Positions 1-8,712 of a stretch of 64,000 nt of DNA are shown here, one piece after another. The first letter of the stretch is position 1. Every line of letters starts with the position of its first letter. Source of the DNA: JAXHUH01 sp034211175 (GTDB lineage Bacteria; Actinomycetota; Acidimicrobiia; Acidimicrobiales; CAIXPF01); NCBI GenBank assembly GCA_034211175.1, contig JAXHUH010000265.1:1-64000 (forward strand), read 5' to 3'. Below the pieces are notes generated by a model. The model had not been told where the DNA came from. It saw only the letters and a program-made list of their open reading frames with translations, and searched no databases. The translations under genes were made by a program, and so were the position numbers.

Positions 1-42
1 GGACAGCCCCGCCGGGCCCCGTGTCACTTCCTCATGGGGGTC

Positions 43-59
43 GCGGGCGGGGGGCCCGC
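43..59 (-). terminator. GC-rich hairpin, possible terminator of the ABC operon
   Basis: Arms GCGGGC (43-48) and GCCCGC (54-59) flank a 5-nt G loop, 14 nt past the stop of the binding-protein gene. There is no U-tract, as is usual for terminators in GC-rich actinobacteria. Confidence 0.4.
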
Positions 60-72
60 CGGCGACACCACA

Positions 73-1320
73 TCACATGCCGATCGACTCGTCGATGTAC
101 TCGTTGGTGACGATGTCGGAGACGGCCACGTCGGGGTTGAACGAGTCGAGGCCGTCGGCCTCGAAGATCGGCAGCAGCAGGTCGATCACGCCCTGCACCC
201 GATCCTCCTCGAAGTCACCGATCGTGTCGTCGGGACCGTTGCCGTGGAGGCCGAGCTCGGTCATGATCTCGACCGCCTCGGCGACGCCGCCCTCGCTGAG
301 GGTCCAGAAGCTGGCGAGCTCCTCGACGTAGGTCAGCAGCATCTCGTTGATCGCCTCGGGGGCCTCGGCGTAGTCGACGATCGCCTGCTGGACGACCGGC
401 ACGAACGCCTGGAGGCAGCTGTCGAGGCTCTCCTTGTCGCCCGCCCGGATGGCGAGCGGCTGGGAGTAGATCTCGTAGCCGCCGTCGTGGAGCAGCAGGT
501 AGTCGACCGGCTTCTGCCAGCCCTCGACCTGGTTCTCGTACGCGTACTTCTCGTTCGACACGAAGCCCTGCTGGGCGAGGCCCTCACCCTGGGAGTCGAC
601 CCAGCGGGCGGGCGAGCCGTCGTAGGACGGGTCGATCTGGTCGGCCGTCCAGTCGCCGTTGCCCACGTAGTACTTCACGAACGAGAACTGGTCGCTGAAC
701 ACGAGGATCGAGATGTCGGACTCGCCCATGTCGGCGAAGGTCTCGAAGTCGTACTGCTCCGGGTCCCACATGATGAACTGCGGGTTGATGTCGAGCGGGG
801 CGACGACGGCCAGGGTCGGCAGCTGGTCGGAGAACTGCACCGCGGTGTCGTTGGAGACGAAGCCGAAGGTGATGGCGTCGTCGACGTACATCTGGGCGCT
901 CACCGACTGGTCGCCCAGGTACGGGCCACCGGCGCGGATCTCGATGTTCGGCACGTTGTCGCCGAACGCCTCGGCGTACGGCTCGGCCAGCGGGCCGGAG
1001 TAGAAGCCGTTGTCCGAGTCACGCTCGCCGTCCGGGCCGATCAGCTGGTAGGTGGCGCCGTGCTCGGGCTCGGGGAACCAGTCGGTCTGGATGACGATGG
1101 TCTCGGGGCACTCGGCGGCGGCGACGTCCTCGCCGTCGCCCTCGGCCTCGGTGTCGTCGGTCGAGCCCTCGTCGGCCGCCGTCGTGTCGGAGCTCTCCTC
1201 CTCGGCGGCGGTGTCGTCGGTGCTGGCGGCGTCGTCGTCATCGTCACCACACGCGGCGGCGACGAACGACAGGGCGACACCGGCGGCGAGCAACCGGGTC
1301 CAGGGGCGTGCGCGGGTCAT
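73..1320 (-). CDS. ABC transporter substrate-binding lipoprotein, NMT1/SsuA type
   Basis: Extracytoplasmic solute receptor of the importer encoded by the next two genes upstream in transcription. 415 aa from the ATG at 1318-1320, chosen because it is preceded by GAGGGAC and starts directly with a positively charged signal peptide; an upstream in-frame start would add about 30 residues that do not look like a signal. The signal peptide ends in a lipobox (VAAAC) with the acylated Cys at residue 24. An Asp/Glu/Thr/Ala-rich spacer of about 35 residues follows, then the mature domain opening with DWFPEPEHG, which resembles the start of NMT1/THI5-like pyrimidine, taurine and sulfonate receptors. 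The substrate cannot be read from the sequence. Last gene of a three-gene operon in the order ATPase, permease, receptor. Confidence 0.85.
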   Translation of the reverse strand: MTRARPWTRLLAAGVALSFVAAACGDDDDDAASTDDTAAEEESSDTTAADEGSTDDTEAEGDGEDVAAAECPETIVIQTDWFPEPEHGATYQLIGPDGERDSDNGFYSGPLAEPYAEAFGDNVPNIEIRAGGPYLGDQSVSAQMYVDDAITFGFVSNDTAVQFSDQLPTLAVVAPLDINPQFIMWDPEQYDFETFADMGESDISILVFSDQFSFVKYYVGNGDWTADQIDPSYDGSPARWVDSQGEGLAQQGFVSNEKYAYENQVEGWQKPVDYLLLHDGGYEIYSQPLAIRAGDKESLDSCLQAFVPVVQQAIVDYAEAPEAINEMLLTYVEELASFWTLSEGGVAEAVEIMTELGLHGNGPDDTIGDFEEDRVQGVIDLLLPIFEADGLDSFNPDVAVSDIVTNEYIDESIGM

Positions 1321-1390
1321 CGGGTGGGTGTCCCTCCTCGAGGAGATGCGGATGAGGCTCGGCGGCCGGGCGGCCCGGTGCCGGCCGGTT

Positions 1391-2329
1391 TCAGCCGGTG
1401 CGCCCGCCGGCACTCGTGGAGTCGTGCCACGAGCGGGTCAGGAGGTCACCGAGCAGACCGAAGCTCCAGAACATGACGATGCCGAACAGCGACGACCAGA
1501 AGATCGCCCCGTAGAGCTGCGAGGTCTGGAGGTTCTGTTGGTAGACGTACAGCCACTGGCCGATGCCCTTCTCCCCCCGGCGGAAGAAGAAGTCGCCGAC
1601 GATGGCGCCGATCACCGACAGGCCCGCCGCGATGCGGAAGCCGGTGAACATGGCCGGCAGCGCGGCGGGGAACATCAGCTTCCGCAACCGGGTGCCGCGG
1701 CCGGCGCCGTGCAGGGTGAACAGGTCGTGGTGGCCCTGCTCGGCCGATCGGAGCCCGAAGAGCGTGTTCGTCACGATCGGGAAGAACGAGATGATGATGC
1801 AGACGAGGATGCGGCCGTTCATCCCGTAGTCGGTGGCCACGCCGATGAGCGGGACGAGCGCGATGATCGGGATCGTCTGGAGCACCACGGCGTAGGGGTA
1901 GAACGAGCGCTCCACCCACGACGCCTGGCTCATGAGGACCGCGGCGCCGACGCCGAGGACGATGGCCAGCACGAGGCCGATGATCGTGACCCGACCGGTG
2001 ACCCACAGCCCGCCGAGCGCCTCGGCGAGGTTGTCGCCGTCGGCGAACGCCTCGGACCACACGTCACCCGGGGGCGCCATCAGGAAGTCGCCGCGGTCGT
2101 TGTCCCGGGTGACGACCTGGCGGGACATCACCTGCCAGGCGATGAGGAACAGGACGAAGACCACGAGCGGCGGGGCCGCGGAGGACAGCAGGTGGCGGAC
2201 CCGGCCGCCCCCGCCGGAGGGCTCGCCCGCGCCCGCCTCGCCGTGGGGCGCGGCGATCACGCCGGGGGCGCCGGCGACGTCGTGGCCCTCGGCCTCGTCG
2301 ATCTCGTGCTGCTCGTCGGTGACGCTCAC
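1391..2329 (-). CDS. ABC transporter permease, SsuC/ThiX type
   Basis: Integral membrane subunit of the same importer, 312 aa. The GTG start at 2327-2329 overlaps the stop of the ATPase gene as GTGA, which decides the start. A hydrophilic N-terminus of about 40 residues precedes roughly six membrane segments. The first reads VVFVLFLIAWQVM. The EAA-type cytoplasmic loop that docks on the ATPase is recognisable around GAGRGTRLRKLMFPAALP, followed by the usual G-x-R-I-A motif. Belongs to the BPD_transp_1 family of nitrate, sulfonate and pyrimidine importers. Confidence 0.88.
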   Translation of the reverse strand: MSVTDEQHEIDEAEGHDVAGAPGVIAAPHGEAGAGEPSGGGGRVRHLLSSAAPPLVVFVLFLIAWQVMSRQVVTRDNDRGDFLMAPPGDVWSEAFADGDNLAEALGGLWVTGRVTIIGLVLAIVLGVGAAVLMSQASWVERSFYPYAVVLQTIPIIALVPLIGVATDYGMNGRILVCIIISFFPIVTNTLFGLRSAEQGHHDLFTLHGAGRGTRLRKLMFPAALPAMFTGFRIAAGLSVIGAIVGDFFFRRGEKGIGQWLYVYQQNLQTSQLYGAIFWSSLFGIVMFWSFGLLGDLLTRSWHDSTSAGGRTG

Positions 2330-3132
2330 GTGTGACCTCCCCGCAGCGCTTCGGACACCTGACCCCCGAGCTCGGCGAACTCGGGCTCGAAGCGCAGCTC
2401 GGGGCGGCGCGGATAGGCGAAGGGCACGTCGAACTCGGCGATCATCCGGCCCGGGCGGGCCGACATCACGAGGACCCGGGTCGACAGGAAGATCGCCTCG
2501 TTGATCGAGTGGGTGATGAACAAACCGCCGAAGCACTCGTGGAGGAACAGGCGGAGCACCTCGTCGTTCAGGCGCTCACGGGTGATCTCGTCGAGGGCGC
2601 CGAACGGCTCGTCGAACAGGAACAACCCCGGGTTGAGGGTGAGCGAGCGGGCGAGCGACACCCGCATCTTCATGCCGCCCGACAGGCGCTTGGGGTGGTG
2701 CTTCTCGAAGCCGGACAGGCCGACGAGCTCGATCGCCTCCGCCGCCAGCCGGGCCCGGTCGGCCTTCGGCACGTCGTGGAGCTCGCAGAACAGCTCGACG
2801 TTGCGCGCCACGGTGCGCCAAGGCAGCAGCGTGGCGTCCTGGAACACGTAGCCGACGTTCTCGTCGGGCAGCTCGATGGTGCCGGACGACTTCGGGATCA
2901 GGCCGGTGGCCAGCTTCAGGATCGTCGACTTGCCGCAGCCCGAGGGACCGACGACGGTCACGAACTCGCCGGCGCGGACGTCGAACGAGATGTCGGCCAG
3001 TGCGTGGGTCCCGTCGGGGAACGTCTTGGACACCCCGTCGAACCGCAGCCGCACCTCGCCCGGCTCCGCGATCCGCGTCGGGGTGGTCGCCGCTTCCGCC
3101 TGGCCCGAGGCGTCTGGGTGCACGGTCGTCAT
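2326..3132 (-). CDS. ABC transporter ATP-binding protein, SsuB/TauB type
   Basis: Energising subunit of the importer, 268 aa. Walker A GPSGCGKST, Q-loop VFQDATLLPW, signature LSGGMKMRVSLARS, Walker B LFLFDEPFGALDE and the H-loop ITHS are all present, so it should hydrolyse ATP. ATG at 3130-3132 is preceded by GAGGAGGG at good spacing; a second in-frame ATG 36 nt further upstream has no such site. First gene of the operon, with an inverted repeat operator candidate 75 nt upstream. The family includes importers for nitrate, taurine, alkanesulfonates and thiamine precursors; I cannot choose among them. Confidence 0.9.
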   Translation of the reverse strand: MTTVHPDASGQAEAATTPTRIAEPGEVRLRFDGVSKTFPDGTHALADISFDVRAGEFVTVVGPSGCGKSTILKLATGLIPKSSGTIELPDENVGYVFQDATLLPWRTVARNVELFCELHDVPKADRARLAAEAIELVGLSGFEKHHPKRLSGGMKMRVSLARSLTLNPGLFLFDEPFGALDEITRERLNDEVLRLFLHECFGGLFITHSINEAIFLSTRVLVMSARPGRMIAEFDVPFAYPRRPELRFEPEFAELGGQVSEALRGGHT

Positions 3133-3207
3133 GGCCCTCCTCGACTGCCGTGGCACGGAGGATGCCACAGGGTGGGGGGTCGCAACGCCCTAGAGCATGA
3201 ACGCTTT

Positions 3208-3225
3208 GTTTCACCCTCGTGAAAC
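3208..3225. promoter_or_regulatory. Perfect inverted repeat, candidate operator of the ABC operon
   Basis: GTTTCAC (3208-3214) and GTGAAAC (3219-3225) form a perfect 7-bp inverted repeat around CCTC. It sits between the patatin gene and the ABC operon, 75 nt before the ATPase start, in the only AT-rich stretch of this gap. The size and symmetry fit a dimeric repressor such as a TetR or GntR protein. No regulator gene lies beside it, so the cognate protein is unknown. Confidence 0.5.
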
Positions 3226-3321
3226 GGTCGAGCGTCGGACCGTCAGACCACTCAGAGCGGCGCGAGCGCCCGGCATCCACACCGTGACCGGCGCCACGGG
3301 CAGGCGGGACCACGGGGCTCG

Positions 3322-5244
3322 TCAGACGAGCCGGAGGACCTCGGCGCGGTCGATGTCGGAGGGGTCGGGCTGCCAGTCCTCGAGCGCGGCCAGCGCGGCG
3401 TCGCGGCCCATCCGGCGCATGTCGCTCGACTGCCCGAAGTCCAACAGTCCGACGCCCTCCAGCTCCGGCCGGATGACGAGATCGGCCTCCGAGAGCTGCG
3501 CCCGCTGGTCGCCGAGCTCGGTCAGGCGCATCAGGAGGCGGGGCAGCGTGGGGGCGTCGTTGCCCCGTCGGCCGAGGAACAGCGAGCGCCAGCCGGCGAC
3601 GTCGCCGTCCTCCGACAGACCGCGGTCGCGCAGGGTCCGCCGGCTGCCGACGTCGACCGCCACGATCCGGGCACCGGGGTGGAGCGAGCGCGCCGTGCCG
3701 ATCGGCAGGTTGTCGAGGAGGCCGCCGTCGACGAGCAGGTCGCCGCCGTAGGGGATCGGCGGGAACAGGCCGGGGACGGACACGCTGGCCCGCACGATGC
3801 GCCACAGCGGGCCGGAGCGGTGGACGACGGCCTCGAGGTCGGTGAGGTTGGTCGACACGCAGAACAGCGGCAGCCACGTGTCGCTGACGTCGACCTCGGC
3901 GTGCCCGTCGCGGGCGTGCGCCTCGATCGCCTCGACGGCCTCGGCCAGCTCCTCGGCGGCGCCGTCACCGTCCCGGCCGCGGCGGCCGGGACGGCCCTCG
4001 CCGTCGAAGCCCCGGCGCAGGCGCCGGGCGAGGCGGCGGCCCCAGGCGAGGGCGACGAGCGGCAGCGTCGGGTCGACCAGGCTCGAGCGCCACCAGGGCT
4101 CCTCGGTGGCGAGCAGCTCCCGGGCGACCGACGACGGCTCGTGGCCGAGCGCGTACGCAGCACCGACGACGGCGCCGATGCTCGTGCCGCCCACGGCGTC
4201 GATCGGGATGCCGAGCTCGTCGAACGCCTCGAGCACCCCGATGTGGGCCACGCCCTTGGCGCCACCACCGCTGAGGACGACGACGGTCGCGCCGCCCCCG
4301 ACCAGCCGGGCGACCCGCTCCAGGTCGCCGCGCTCGCCGACGCGGACGTGGTGGTGGCGGGCGACCGGCCGGTGGACCAGGAGGCGGTTCGTCGAGGTGG
4401 GGCGCCCCTCGCGCCCACCGCGGCACACGACCAGCTCGATCCGGGTCCCCGAGGCCTGCACGGCGCGCCACAGCTTCCGCTCCCGGGGGCCGGGGTCGAC
4501 GGGCAGGTCGGGCCCGGCGACCAGGAGCACGACGTCGGCCTGGCGCAGGCAGCGCTCGGCCCACTCCCCGCCGACGTCGTGGGCCACGTAGAGGGCCAGG
4601 TCGTGGGCGGCCTCGACGGCCGAGAGGTGACGGGCGGTGTCCGGGCCGGCCGGGTCCCAGCCCGAGCTGCGCACCCCGTCGGCGTCGATGACGCTCACGG
4701 TGCTGCGGCCGGCGGCCATCGTGTCGGCGAAGACGTCGACGATGGCGTCGACGTCGACCGACTCGTTCAGGGGAACGACCGCGACCGACACGCACGGCGG
4801 GTCGGGGACCGCGCGGACGAGGGTCCGGCGCATCCGCTCGACGACCGCGGTGGTGACGGCGCGGAGGGCGTCCGGGTGATCGCTGAGGAGCTGGTCGGCA
4901 CGCTCGCGGTCGAGCACGAGCACCTGGCTGTCCCGTGCTGCGCACACGGTCGCCGCCCTCGGCTCGTCGGTGAGCAGCGCCATCTCGCCGACCGGCTCAC
5001 CCCTCGACAGCTCGGCGACGACGGCCTCCTCGGTGTCGAGGACCCGCAGGCGTCCGGTGACCACGAGCGCGAGCGACTCGGGCGGGTCGCCCGCCCGCCA
5101 CAGGATCTCGCCCGACTCCAACCACCGCAGCTGCGACTCGGCGATCAGCCGGCGCACGGCCCGATCGGAGAGCGAGGACAGCAGCGGGCTCGACGCGACG
5201 ATCGTGACCAGGTCCTCACCCGGATCGGACAGGTCAACCGTCAC
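3322..5244 (-). CDS. Cyclic-nucleotide-binding domain + patatin-like phospholipase (NTE/RssA type)
   Basis: 640-aa predicted serine esterase regulated by a nucleotide-binding domain. Residues about 15-130 are a CNB/cNMP domain with the phosphate-binding cassette region GEMALLTDEPRAAT (residues 86-99). A middle region (about 150-310) resembles the Rossmann-like segment found between the two domains in bacterial NTE homologues. The patatin domain begins near residue 318 with the oxyanion motif GGGAKG (326-331), nucleophile elbow GTSIG (353-357) and, later, VDGGLLDN carrying the catalytic Asp. All dyad residues are present. GTG start at 5242-5244 behind GGGAGG. Transcribed alone. Likely substrate is a phospholipid or lysophospholipid; ligand of the CNB domain (cAMP or other) is not established. 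Confidence 0.85.
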   Translation of the reverse strand: MTVDLSDPGEDLVTIVASSPLLSSLSDRAVRRLIAESQLRWLESGEILWRAGDPPESLALVVTGRLRVLDTEEAVVAELSRGEPVGEMALLTDEPRAATVCAARDSQVLVLDRERADQLLSDHPDALRAVTTAVVERMRRTLVRAVPDPPCVSVAVVPLNESVDVDAIVDVFADTMAAGRSTVSVIDADGVRSSGWDPAGPDTARHLSAVEAAHDLALYVAHDVGGEWAERCLRQADVVLLVAGPDLPVDPGPRERKLWRAVQASGTRIELVVCRGGREGRPTSTNRLLVHRPVARHHHVRVGERGDLERVARLVGGGATVVVLSGGGAKGVAHIGVLEAFDELGIPIDAVGGTSIGAVVGAAYALGHEPSSVARELLATEEPWWRSSLVDPTLPLVALAWGRRLARRLRRGFDGEGRPGRRGRDGDGAAEELAEAVEAIEAHARDGHAEVDVSDTWLPLFCVSTNLTDLEAVVHRSGPLWRIVRASVSVPGLFPPIPYGGDLLVDGGLLDNLPIGTARSLHPGARIVAVDVGSRRTLRDRGLSEDGDVAGWRSLFLGRRGNDAPTLPRLLMRLTELGDQRAQLSEADLVIRPELEGVGLLDFGQSSDMRRMGRDAALAALEDWQPDPSDIDRAEVLRLV

Positions 5245-5368
5245 GATCGCCTCCCGTCACCGCGGGCGCTCCACGCCACCATCACTGCGAACACCGCTCC
5301 TGCCTTCCCGTCGCCGGCCGGGCCGAACCGCCCGAACCACTCGCGTGACGGTCGCGGGCCCGGACGCG

Positions 5369-5400
5369 CCGGAGGCGCCCCGCAAACGGGGCGCCTCCGG
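5369..5400 (-). terminator. Strong intrinsic hairpin downstream of groEL
   Basis: A 14-bp perfect stem (5369-5382 with 5387-5400) closed by a CAAA loop, no U-tract. It lies about 100 nt past the groEL stop, after two copies of a dispersed repeat. Confidence 0.7.
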
Positions 5401-5424
5401 ACGGATCATCGGATCCCGGCCGGT

Positions 5425-5502
5425 GCTCGCTCGCCGGCGAAGCCGGACGAGCTGCGCTCAGCTCCAAGCGCTCGCCGGCACAGCCGGACGAGCTCCGCTC
5501 AG
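5425..5502. repeat. Two copies of a dispersed 35-40 bp palindromic repeat
   Basis: Copy 1 is 5425-5464 and copy 2 is 5468-5502. Each has the core GCTCGCCGGC-(R/A)AGCCGGACGAGCT followed by CGCTCAG, able to fold into GC-rich hairpins. The groEL stop codon (5499-5501) is the TCA in the last bases of copy 2. The same sequence family, in reversed orientation, forms the triple tandem repeat at 10664-10804. Confidence 0.7.
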
Positions 5503-7124
5503 AAGTCCTCCATGCCTCCCGGCATGCCACCGCCGCCGTGCTCCTTCTCCGGGGCGTCGGTGACGACGGCCTCGGTGGTGAGGAACAGGGCCGCGATCGA
5601 CGCCGCGTTCTGCAGCGCCGAGCGGGTGACCTTGGCGGCGTCGATGATGCCGGCCGCGACCAGGTCCTCGTACTCGCCGGTGGCGGCGTTGAGGCCCTCG
5701 GACGCACCGGACAGGCTGCGCACCTTCTCGACGACGACGCCGCCCTCGAGACCGCCGTTGACGGCGATCTGCTTCAGCGGCTCCTCGAGCGAGCGGGCCA
5801 CCAGGCGCATGCCGGTCGCCTCGTCGCCCGTCGCCGACTCGGCGGCGGCGAGGACCTTGGCCTGGGTGCGGAGCAGGGTCACGCCACCACCGGCGACGAC
5901 ACCCTCCTCGATGGCGGCCTTGGTCGTGCTCACCGCGTCCTCGATGCGGTGCTTCTTCTCCTTGAGCTCGACCTCGGTGGCCGCGCCGACCTTGAGCACC
6001 GCGACACCACCGGCGAGCTTGGCCAGGCGCTCCTGGAGCTTCTCGCGGTCGTAGTCGGAGTCGGTGTTCTCGATCTCGTTGCGGATCTGCTTGATCCGAC
6101 CGTCGACGTCGGCCTTCTCGCCCGAGCCCTCGACGATCGTCGTCTCGTCCTTGGTGACGACGACCTTGCGGGCCTGGCCGAGCAGGTCGAGCGTGGTGTT
6201 CTCGAGCTTGAGGCCGACGTCCTCGCTGATGACCTGGCCGCCGGTGAGGATGGCCATGTCCTGGAGCATCGCCTTGCGGCGGTCACCGAAGCCGGGGGCC
6301 TTCACCGCGACCGACGGGAACGTGCCCCGGATGCGGTTGACCACGAGGGTGGCCAGCGCCTCGCCCTCGATGTCCTCGGCGATGATCACGAGGGGCTTGC
6401 CGCCCTGCATGATCTTCTCGAGGACCGGCACGAGGTCGCGCACGGCGGTGATCTTCGAGCTGACGAGGAGGATGTACGGGTTCTCGAGAACCGCCTCCAT
6501 CCGATCCTGGTCGGTCACGAAGTACGGCGAGATGTAGCCCTTGTCGAAGCGCATGCCCTCGACGAGGTCCATGTCCATGCCGAAGGTCTGGCTCTCCTCG
6601 ACGGTGATCACACCGTCCTTGCCGACCTTGTCGATCGCCTCGGCGATCATCGACCCGATCTCGGCGTCGGCCGCGGAGATGGCGGCGACCTGGGAGATCT
6701 GGTCCTTGTTGTCGACCTCGACGGCGAGCTCGGAGATCGAGGCCACCGCGGCCTCGACCGCGGCCTCGATGCCCTTCTTCAGCGACATCGGGTTGGCGCC
6801 GGCGGCCACGTTGCGAAGACCCTCGCGGACCATCGCCCAGGCGAGGACGGTCGCCGTCGTCGTGCCGTCACCGGCGACGTCGTCGGTCTTCTTCGCGACC
6901 TCCTTGACCAGCTCGGCGCCGATCTTCTCGTAGGGGTCCTCGAGCTCGATCTCCTTGGCGATGGACACGCCGTCGTTGGTGATCGTGGGGGCTCCCCACT
7001 TCTTGTCGAGGACGACGTTGCGGCCCTTGGGACCGAGGGTGACCCGGACGGCGTCGGCGAGCTGGTTCATGCCGCTCTCGAGCGCTCGACGGGCCTGCTC
7101 ATCGAACGCGATGATCTTGGCCAT
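5499..7124 (-). CDS. groEL: 60-kDa chaperonin GroEL (solo, no groES next to it)
   Basis: Cytoplasmic ATP-driven folding chamber, 541 aa, full length. The start ATG (7122-7124) gives the canonical N-terminus MAKIIAFDEQARRALESGM. The nucleotide site DVAGDGTTTA and apical domain are intact. The C-terminus ends in a Gly/Met-rich tail finishing GGMPGGMEDF, the type found in the housekeeping actinobacterial GroEL2 rather than the His-rich GroEL1. There is no groES in the adjacent sequence, as is usual when actinobacteria carry a second groEL elsewhere. A perfect CIRCE operator lies 68 nt upstream, so HrcA repression and heat induction are expected. Monocistronic, followed by repeats and a strong hairpin. 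Confidence 0.97.
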   Translation of the reverse strand: MAKIIAFDEQARRALESGMNQLADAVRVTLGPKGRNVVLDKKWGAPTITNDGVSIAKEIELEDPYEKIGAELVKEVAKKTDDVAGDGTTTATVLAWAMVREGLRNVAAGANPMSLKKGIEAAVEAAVASISELAVEVDNKDQISQVAAISAADAEIGSMIAEAIDKVGKDGVITVEESQTFGMDMDLVEGMRFDKGYISPYFVTDQDRMEAVLENPYILLVSSKITAVRDLVPVLEKIMQGGKPLVIIAEDIEGEALATLVVNRIRGTFPSVAVKAPGFGDRRKAMLQDMAILTGGQVISEDVGLKLENTTLDLLGQARKVVVTKDETTIVEGSGEKADVDGRIKQIRNEIENTDSDYDREKLQERLAKLAGGVAVLKVGAATEVELKEKKHRIEDAVSTTKAAIEEGVVAGGGVTLLRTQAKVLAAAESATGDEATGMRLVARSLEEPLKQIAVNGGLEGGVVVEKVRSLSGASEGLNAATGEYEDLVAAGIIDAAKVTRSALQNAASIAALFLTTEAVVTDAPEKEHGGGGMPGGMEDF

Positions 7125-7192
7125 GAGACGGATGTCCTCCGTTGACGATCTCTCGTAGGACCAGGGTCGTGCCGGCTCCCGGGCGGGGGGCG

Positions 7193-7219
7193 TTAGCACT
7201 CTCAATCTGCGAGTGCTAA
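7193..7219. promoter_or_regulatory. CIRCE element (HrcA operator) of groEL
   Basis: TTAGCACTC (7193-7201), a 9-nt spacer (7202-7210) and GAGTGCTAA (7211-7219) match the CIRCE consensus at every position. The HrcA repressor gene is not in this window. Confidence 0.97.
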
Positions 7220-7340
7220 TCAAAGCAGGCCGCCGGGCCTTCCGCAACCTCCGCGGGCCCGGTCCCCGCACGGGTGCCGCCGCGGGCACGAGCCGGGCGG
7301 CCCGGACGTGAACAGCCGGAACCGGCGACGGTGGCGGCGG

Positions 7341-7346
7341 TAGCCT
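7341..7346 (+). promoter_or_regulatory. -10 box TAGCCT, leaderless type
   Basis: TAGCCT ends 7 nt before the GTG at 7354, so transcription should begin at or next to the start codon. Confidence 0.6.
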
Positions 7347-7353
7347 GCGGGAC

Positions 7354-7539
7354 GTGAGCACACGTCCCGATCAGCGTCCCCCGCTGCTGCCGACGCTCGT
7401 CCTCGGCGGCATCGGACTGCTCGTCGCCCTGTGGCTGATCAGGGCCGTCATCGGCTTCGTCCTCGGCATCATCATGACGCTGGTCGTCGTCGGCCTCGCC
7501 GTCGCGGTGATCGCCGCGGTGGTGTCCCGCAAGGGCTGA
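7354..7539 (+). CDS. Small membrane protein, 61 aa
   Basis: Short hydrophobic protein with two close membrane segments (about residues 12-32 and 34-56) and a basic tail SRKG. The GTG start follows a leaderless-type -10 box; there is no ribosome binding site. Codon third positions are almost all G or C. I recognise no family. It stands alone between groEL and glycerate kinase and converges on the latter. Confidence 0.6.
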   Translation: MSTRPDQRPPLLPTLVLGGIGLLVALWLIRAVIGFVLGIIMTLVVVGLAVAVIAAVVSRKG

Positions 7540-7559
7540 GCGGACCGGCGCACGTCCGC
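7540..7559. terminator. Hairpin between convergent genes
   Basis: GCGGAC (7540-7545) pairs with GTCCGC (7554-7559) around an 8-nt loop, directly after the stop of the small membrane protein and 30 nt before the end of the glycerate kinase gene. Confidence 0.45.
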
Positions 7560-7588
7560 GCCGCGGGCGGCCGGGCCAGGTGTGACAG

Positions 7589-8590
7589 CTAGGTGAGGCC
7601 GCGCAGGTGGTCGGCCACGACCTCCTCGACGCACGCCGTCGTCTCGTGCAGCGACCGCTCGGCGCCGAAGCGCTCGGTCAACGAGACCACCAGCGAATCG
7701 TCGTCGCGCTCCCGGTCGTCGTCGTCGAACACCTGGCCGGCGACGACGAGGACGGGCACGCCCAGCTCCCGGGCGAGCGCCGTGACCCCGCCGACCACCT
7801 TCCCGTCGTAGGACTGGGCGTCCACGAACCCCTCGCCGGTCACCACGAGGTCGGCACCCTCGAGGACGTCCTCGAAGCCCACCTCCTCGCTCACCAGGTC
7901 GAAGCCCGAGCACAACGACGCACCGGCGACGGCCAGGCCGCCCGCGAGGCCACCGGCGGCGCCGGCCGAGGTCAGCCCGCGCACGTCGACGCCGTGCTCC
8001 TCCAGGTACACCTGGGCCAGGCGCTCGAGCCGGCGCTTGAGCAGCTCGACCTGGGCCTTCGATGCACCCTTCTGGGGGGCGAACACCTCGGCGGCGTCGA
8101 CGAACGAGCAGCGCACGTCGCACGCCACCGCGATCTCCACGCCCCGCAGGCGCTGGGTCGGGTACATCGCCCGCAGCGCCCCGAGGCCGCCGTCGGTCAT
8201 CGCCGAGCCCCCGACACCGACGACGACCCGCTTGGCGCCGGCCTCGACGGCGTGGGTGATCAGCTCTCCGGTGCCGTAGCTGCTGGCGGCGATCGGGTCG
8301 TTGCCCTCGGCGCCGCCGACGAGCAGCAGGCCGGACGCGAGCGCCGACTCGATCACGGCCCGACCGCGGTGGAGCCGCCAGGCCGCCTCGACCGGCTCGC
8401 CGAGCGGGCCGGCGACCAGGCTGGTGCGGTTCGGGCCGCCGAACGCGTCGAGCAGCCCCTCACCACCATCGGCGAGCGGAACCCGGTCACATGACCAACC
8501 TGCGTCGTTCGCTGCCCGACCGATCGCGTCGGCGACCTCGGGGGCGGTCGCCGTACCACGGAACTTGTCGGGCGCAGCCACCACCCGCAC
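7589..8590 (-). CDS. Glycerate kinase (GlxK/GarK family)
   Basis: Phosphorylates glycerate to 2- or 3-phosphoglycerate, feeding glyoxylate- or serine-derived carbon into glycolysis. 333 aa from the GTG at 8588-8590. That start is preferred because it gives the family N-terminus MRVVAAPDKFRGTATAPEVA and lies 7 nt after a TAACCT box; an upstream in-frame ATG would add 28 unrelated residues. The conserved segment VGVGGSAMTDGGLGALRAM, typical of the glycerate kinase fold, is present, as is GADLVVTGEGFVDAQSYDGK near the C-terminus. Divergent from the GT20 gene. Confidence 0.92.
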   Translation of the reverse strand: MRVVAAPDKFRGTATAPEVADAIGRAANDAGWSCDRVPLADGGEGLLDAFGGPNRTSLVAGPLGEPVEAAWRLHRGRAVIESALASGLLLVGGAEGNDPIAASSYGTGELITHAVEAGAKRVVVGVGGSAMTDGGLGALRAMYPTQRLRGVEIAVACDVRCSFVDAAEVFAPQKGASKAQVELLKRRLERLAQVYLEEHGVDVRGLTSAGAAGGLAGGLAVAGASLCSGFDLVSEEVGFEDVLEGADLVVTGEGFVDAQSYDGKVVGGVTALARELGVPVLVVAGQVFDDDDRERDDDSLVVSLTERFGAERSLHETTACVEEVVADHLRGLT

Positions 8591-8597
8591 GGCGTCG

Positions 8598-8603
8598 AGG
8601 TTA
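8598..8603 (-). promoter_or_regulatory. -10 box TAACCT of the glycerate kinase gene, leaderless type
   Basis: Reads TAACCT on the minus strand, 7 nt before the GTG at 8590. Confidence 0.6.
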
Positions 8604-8698
8604 GTGCACCGACTGCGTCTCCCGACCTCCGCCCGGCCGGCGTTTGCCCAGGTGGACGGGGCATCGACGGGCAACGACCGCCCGGCGACGCGCCCGGT

Positions 8699-8704
8699 TA
8701 TCGT
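8699..8704 (+). promoter_or_regulatory. -10 box TATCGT of the GT20 gene, leaderless type
   Basis: TATCGT ends 8 nt before the ATG at 8713; no ribosome binding site is present between them. Confidence 0.6.
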
Positions 8705-8712
8705 GCGTCACG

